Below the pieces are notes generated by a model. It was given only the letters and a program-made list of their open reading frames with translations. It was not told where the DNA came from and searched no databases. A stretch of DNA of 34,534 bases from Cryobacterium sp. (GTDB lineage Bacteria; Actinomycetota; Actinomycetes; Actinomycetales; Microbacteriaceae): contig JAHBSS010000016.1 in NCBI GenBank assembly GCA_019639015.1, positions 1 through 34,534 on the forward strand. Direction: 5' to 3'. A program made the translations under genes and the position numbers. Shown here piece after piece: positions 31,534-34,534 of this stretch. The stretch's first letter is position 1. Each line of letters opens with the position of its first letter.

Positions 31534-33821
31534 CCTGCCACCATACCGTTTGCTGAGGTACGAATCTCGGTTAAGTAGGTCTGGAAGCCCGCGGTGTCGA
31601 GTGTTGCTGCAACATCCTTAATCCGGTCAGGGTGAGCGATCGCTATCATCGCACCGCCGCCACCGCCACCGGTAAGTTTGGCTCCTAGAGCTCCGGATCT
31701 TCTGGCCAGGTCAACGAGCATCTCAAGTTCAGGACTCGAAACTTGCAAGGCATTCAGGAGTCCGTGATTTAGATTCATGGTTTCGCCCAGCACTGCCAGG
31801 TCACCTTTTCGAAACGCTTCAACACCCGTCATTACGAGTCCGTCAATCTCCTTGAAGATCGCCTCGTAATGTTGCGGGTTCTTTTTCCAACCCTCATGAA
31901 CCCGTCCAACAGTTTCAGCGGTTAGAGAGCGCACTCCCGTTAGACCAACGACAACTGGAATTGGTCTAGACGTGCTGAGATGGGTGATCTCGTTTCCGTT
32001 CGCGGTGCGTCGGAACAAAATGGTTTCGCCGAACGTTGCGACGGTGTTGTCGATACCCGAGGGTGATCCGTGAACGAGTCCTTCGCATTCGTAGGCCAAG
32101 TCAGACACTTGCTGATTTGTGAGCTCCAAATTGTAACTTTGCGCAAGTGCACGAATAACTGAAACCGCGAGTGCTGCCGACGCCCCAAGGCCGCTTGCTC
32201 TAGGCAGTTCGGGGAACACTTCCACTCTTGCCAACTCGTTGGCAAGCCCCAATCGGTCTGCGATGAGGGCAGCAACTTTTGTTGCTAGAGCCGCTCCGGC
32301 AGGATTGTGTGCAGCGGGATCCGAATCCCACCCTGAAATTACGAACTCGCGCTGTTTTGTAGGCCTGGAGACTTCTGCTCTGATTGAGAGGTTTAGGGGC
32401 GCGGCGATTGCGTGATATCCGTAAACCACCGAGTGCTCGCCTAGCAGAATGATCTTGCCGTAACCGAGATTAGCTGCGGTATTAGGTCTTGAGTTCGTGA
32501 TCGGCTTTAGATCAATAGTTCCAGTTGCGGTAGCACCACCCTTGAGGGACTCGATAATCTTTTTCGCCTTCCAAACTTTGATGTCACCGCTGGCAACTAA
32601 CAGTTCAACCACTTCTTCGAATTCTTCCTCATTGGCACCGGCTGCGACAGCCACACTCCGCGCATGTAGTCGCATGTGCCCTGGCTGGATGCCTTCCGTT
32701 GAAAGCGCCTTCAACGCTGCAAGATTCTGTGCGAGCCCGACTGCTGCCATAATTTCGGCGAGCTCTTTCGCTTTCGACGTGCCGATAATCGATTGTGAAA
32801 GCCGGATGGCCGGATTTGATTGGACTTGACCGCCGACCGTGCCAACCTTCAATGGAACTTCGATTTCGCCAACCAAGTTCCCGGCCGCATCCGAAGTCCA
32901 CTTTGTGAGCGGCTGATACGTTCCTGTTCTAGCCGCAAATGCATGCGCTGCAGATTCAATTGCTCGCCAATCGTTTCCCGTAGCAATCGCGACGGCATCA
33001 ATGCCATTCATGATTCCTTTGTTGTGAGTCGTCGCTCGGTACACGTCTAACTCGGCAAACTCGCCAGCAAGAATAATCCCATCGCGAACCGCTACGCCGT
33101 CGAAATGCTCAGTTGCCAATTGGTCGGTTGGAACAACTGCTCGCGCTTTCACAATGGCGCGGTCAGTCAAATTCGAGAGGATCCGCAAAAACACGCGACC
33201 GCCGCTGAGTTCGGCCAATAGGGGTCCGATTGCTTCACACATCGTGTTTACTAAGTTCGCGCCCATTGCGTCCCTAGTGTCGACCACCAAGTGCACAACT
33301 AACAATTCTCCGTTGTTTCGGGTCTTGCCACGAAGGTGCACTTCAACGTCGGTTGCTCCGCCGCCTCGCTTGACCATGTTCGGATGGGTACTGTTTGCGA
33401 GATCGAGAATCTGCTGTCGTGCATTCAAGATTAGTGTTCGAGCCTCGTTCGGATTTGGGATGTCCAAAATTTGAACTTGACCGATCAGAAGTGGCTCATC
33501 GGATGTGCTTGTAAAGCCCCCTGATTTTCGCACGATGAGTGCGGCGGAACTTACTGCTGCGATGATTGAAGGCTCTTCAACCACCATCGGTACGACGTGA
33601 TCCCGGCCGTTGATTGTGAAATTTAGTCCAAGGCCGAGCGGCATCGAGAATACGCCAATAACGTTTTCGGTAAGTCGATCAGCTTTAAGCGTGGTCAGGA
33701 TGTACGAACCGGTACTTAGTGCTTCGTAATCCTTTTCATCAATGATTCCGCGGCTACGGAGTTCCTTCAGTCGCTCTTCAGGGCTGAGTTGATAAAACCT
33801 GGGTATTCGGGAATCCGTCAT
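31530..33821 (-). CDS. Class II HMG-CoA reductase fused to mevalonate kinase
   Basis: A single 763-residue frame encodes two consecutive mevalonate-pathway enzymes. Residues 1-440 form a class II (Pseudomonas mevalonii-type) HMG-CoA reductase: catalytic E83 (VVEEPS), the DAMGANLVN nucleotide motif at 184-192, K268 (THNKGIMNG), D284 (ATGNDWRA) and the GHMRLHA histidine segment at 381-387. Residues about 448-763 form a GHMP-family mevalonate kinase: K455 in GYGKIILLGEHSVVYG, motif 2 GLGASAA (544-550), the catalytic D591 in GSPSGIDNT and the glycine motif KLTGGGGGG at 715-723. All catalytic residues are kept. The linker (about 427-447) is short. It would turn HMG-CoA into mevalonate 5-phosphate in one protein. 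Its ATG overlaps the phosphomevalonate kinase stop. Confidence 0.95.
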   Translation of the reverse strand: MTDSRIPRFYQLSPEERLKELRSRGIIDEKDYEALSTGSYILTTLKADRLTENVIGVFSMPLGLGLNFTINGRDHVVPMVVEEPSIIAAVSSAALIVRKSGGFTSTSDEPLLIGQVQILDIPNPNEARTLILNARQQILDLANSTHPNMVKRGGGATDVEVHLRGKTRNNGELLVVHLVVDTRDAMGANLVNTMCEAIGPLLAELSGGRVFLRILSNLTDRAIVKARAVVPTDQLATEHFDGVAVRDGIILAGEFAELDVYRATTHNKGIMNGIDAVAIATGNDWRAIESAAHAFAARTGTYQPLTKWTSDAAGNLVGEIEVPLKVGTVGGQVQSNPAIRLSQSIIGTSKAKELAEIMAAVGLAQNLAALKALSTEGIQPGHMRLHARSVAVAAGANEEEFEEVVELLVASGDIKVWKAKKIIESLKGGATATGTIDLKPITNSRPNTAANLGYGKIILLGEHSVVYGYHAIAAPLNLSIRAEVSRPTKQREFVISGWDSDPAAHNPAGAALATKVAALIADRLGLANELARVEVFPELPRASGLGASAALAVSVIRALAQSYNLELTNQQVSDLAYECEGLVHGSPSGIDNTVATFGETILFRRTANGNEITHLSTSRPIPVVVGLTGVRSLTAETVGRVHEGWKKNPQHYEAIFKEIDGLVMTGVEAFRKGDLAVLGETMNLNHGLLNALQVSSPELEMLVDLARRSGALGAKLTGGGGGGAMIAIAHPDRIKDVAATLDTAGFQTYLTEIRTSANGMVAG

Positions 33822-34534
33822 TTTGACTCGACTCTCGCCCCTTCTCTGCTTAGGGGAATTGGAATGAATTGAACTCCTGCGGATGTGAGCGCGGTTTTTA
33901 CGTTATCGGAATTTGAGCGTGTGGCAAACACGAGTCCGAGGTCGTCGCCACCTGCCCCACTGGTTTTGAATACCGCTCCAGCTTCAGCCGCGAGAGCGCG
34001 CAATCTTGAATGTTCGTAGGTCACTATCCCAACCTTCGAGTCGGCACCCAGTTTCTCAAGTGCGAGAAAATACCGGTCCGCCAAGTTCATGAAGCTGTCT
34101 GCTCTCGAAATGGACTCGGTGGTCAGGTGAGAAAGCTCAATCAACGTATCGATATCCGCCTGGAACGTTTCAGGTTGTGACTGTTCGAATCGTTCAATTT
34201 CGGCGATGAAGTTTGCGGTTTCACTTCCGTCCCCCGTTGCGACCGCGAGAATTTCTAGATCGCTTGGAAGTGTCGCGGTTTGTCGTCCGTCTTGTGAAAT
34301 GCTGATTGCTCCGCCGAAAGTGGATGCCGCAACATCTCCTCCGCTCCCACCACCTTGAGCTTTTCGGTGGGCGCTCTTGGCTAAGTTGAAACGCTCGTCC
34401 GCAGTTAAATTCAAATTAAGGATCTCGCTAATAGCCAAGGTGAGTACCGCAGAAAGCGCGGCGCTTGATCCGAGCCCGAGTTTGTTAGCACGCCGGTTGC
34501 TCGAACGCGACGCATAAAGTTGCGAACTGTCAAT
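33818..34534 (-). CDS. mvaK2: Phosphomevalonate kinase, C-terminal 238 residues (gene continues past right edge)
   Basis: GHMP kinase that makes mevalonate diphosphate from mevalonate 5-phosphate. The frame is open to the last base of the window. The first visible residues include the ATP-binding motif 2 KLGLGSSAALSAV (encoded around 34448-34483), which proves that the gene begins outside the window and not at the internal TTG 34438. Further marks are AHRKAQGGGSGGDVAASTFGG, a GSGxDVA motif with the catalytic Asp typical of phosphomevalonate kinase, and KTSGAGGDDLGLVFA, the C-terminal glycine motif. It overlaps the following HMGR-kinase gene by ATGA. Diphosphomevalonate decarboxylase and isomerase genes would be expected just beyond the right edge. 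Confidence 0.93.
   Translation of the reverse strand: MDSSQLYASRSSNRRANKLGLGSSAALSAVLTLAISEILNLNLTADERFNLAKSAHRKAQGGGSGGDVAASTFGGAISISQDGRQTATLPSDLEILAVATGDGSETANFIAEIERFEQSQPETFQADIDTLIELSHLTTESISRADSFMNLADRYFLALEKLGADSKVGIVTYEHSRLRALAAEAGAVFKTSGAGGDDLGLVFATRSNSDNVKTALTSAGVQFIPIPLSREGARVESK

Noticed and set aside
34436-34438. TTG 34438 as start of phosphomevalonate kinase
   Set aside because: The frame continues upstream to the window edge and contains the essential GLGSSAA motif, so the true start is outside the window.
1-34534. CRISPR arrays, insertion sequences, prophage genes or attachment sites
   Set aside because: No regularly spaced repeats, transposase, integrase or phage-like genes were seen. 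The tRNA-Thr has no adjacent integrase or obvious duplicated 3' end.

Overview
The window looks like a chromosomal segment of an actinobacterium, probably a member of Micrococcales with moderate GC content (roughly half by eye) and tightly packed genes. The evidence is gene order and protein type: acs, a minimal tad pilus locus, topA, tmk and holB follow one another as in many actinobacteria, TopA ends in a lysine-rich tail instead of zinc fingers, and GTG and TTG starts are frequent. A freshwater Microbacteriaceae-type genome would fit, but no rRNA or marker gene here settles the genus.

Layout. 1-1131 (minus): start of acetyl-CoA synthetase, running off the left edge. 1446-5684 (plus): tad locus (ATPase, one combined TadB/TadC-like platform protein, a 59-residue Flp-like pilin, two TadE-like pseudopilins), interrupted by an LtrA-family membrane protein. 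5775-15353 (plus): topA, tmk, holB, a secreted S33-type lipoprotein peptidase, tRNA-Thr(CGU), dacB, pncA and an MFS exporter.

15355-27440 is a catabolic island for 4-hydroxyphenylacetate (homoprotocatechuate meta-cleavage). A minus-strand operon encodes an FAH-RraA fusion, a GntR regulator, a DapA-like aldolase, HpaE and HpaD. Upstream of it on the same strand lies iclR. Facing away on the plus strand are hpaC, hpaB, succinate-semialdehyde dehydrogenase, a thiolase and an SDR dehydrogenase. HpaBC hydroxylate the ring, HpaD opens it and HpaE oxidises the semialdehyde. The FAH-RraA and DapA-like proteins probably cover isomerisation, decarboxylation, hydration and aldol cleavage in place of canonical HpaG, HpaH and HpaI. 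The semialdehyde dehydrogenase then delivers succinate. Two tandem 15-bp GTTC-N7-GAAC palindromes between iclR and hpaC are probable IclR operators.

27445-31041: a secreted lipoprotein (minus) and a three-gene DrrAB/NodIJ-like ABC exporter (plus). 31077-34534 (minus): mevalonate-pathway operon with phosphomevalonate kinase (running off the right edge), a class II HMG-CoA reductase fused to mevalonate kinase, a 32-residue membrane micro-ORF and a small four-helix membrane protein.

The points most worth following are the HMGR-mevalonate kinase fusion, the FAH-RraA fusion in a pathway lacking recognisable HpaH and HpaI, and the paired IclR operators.
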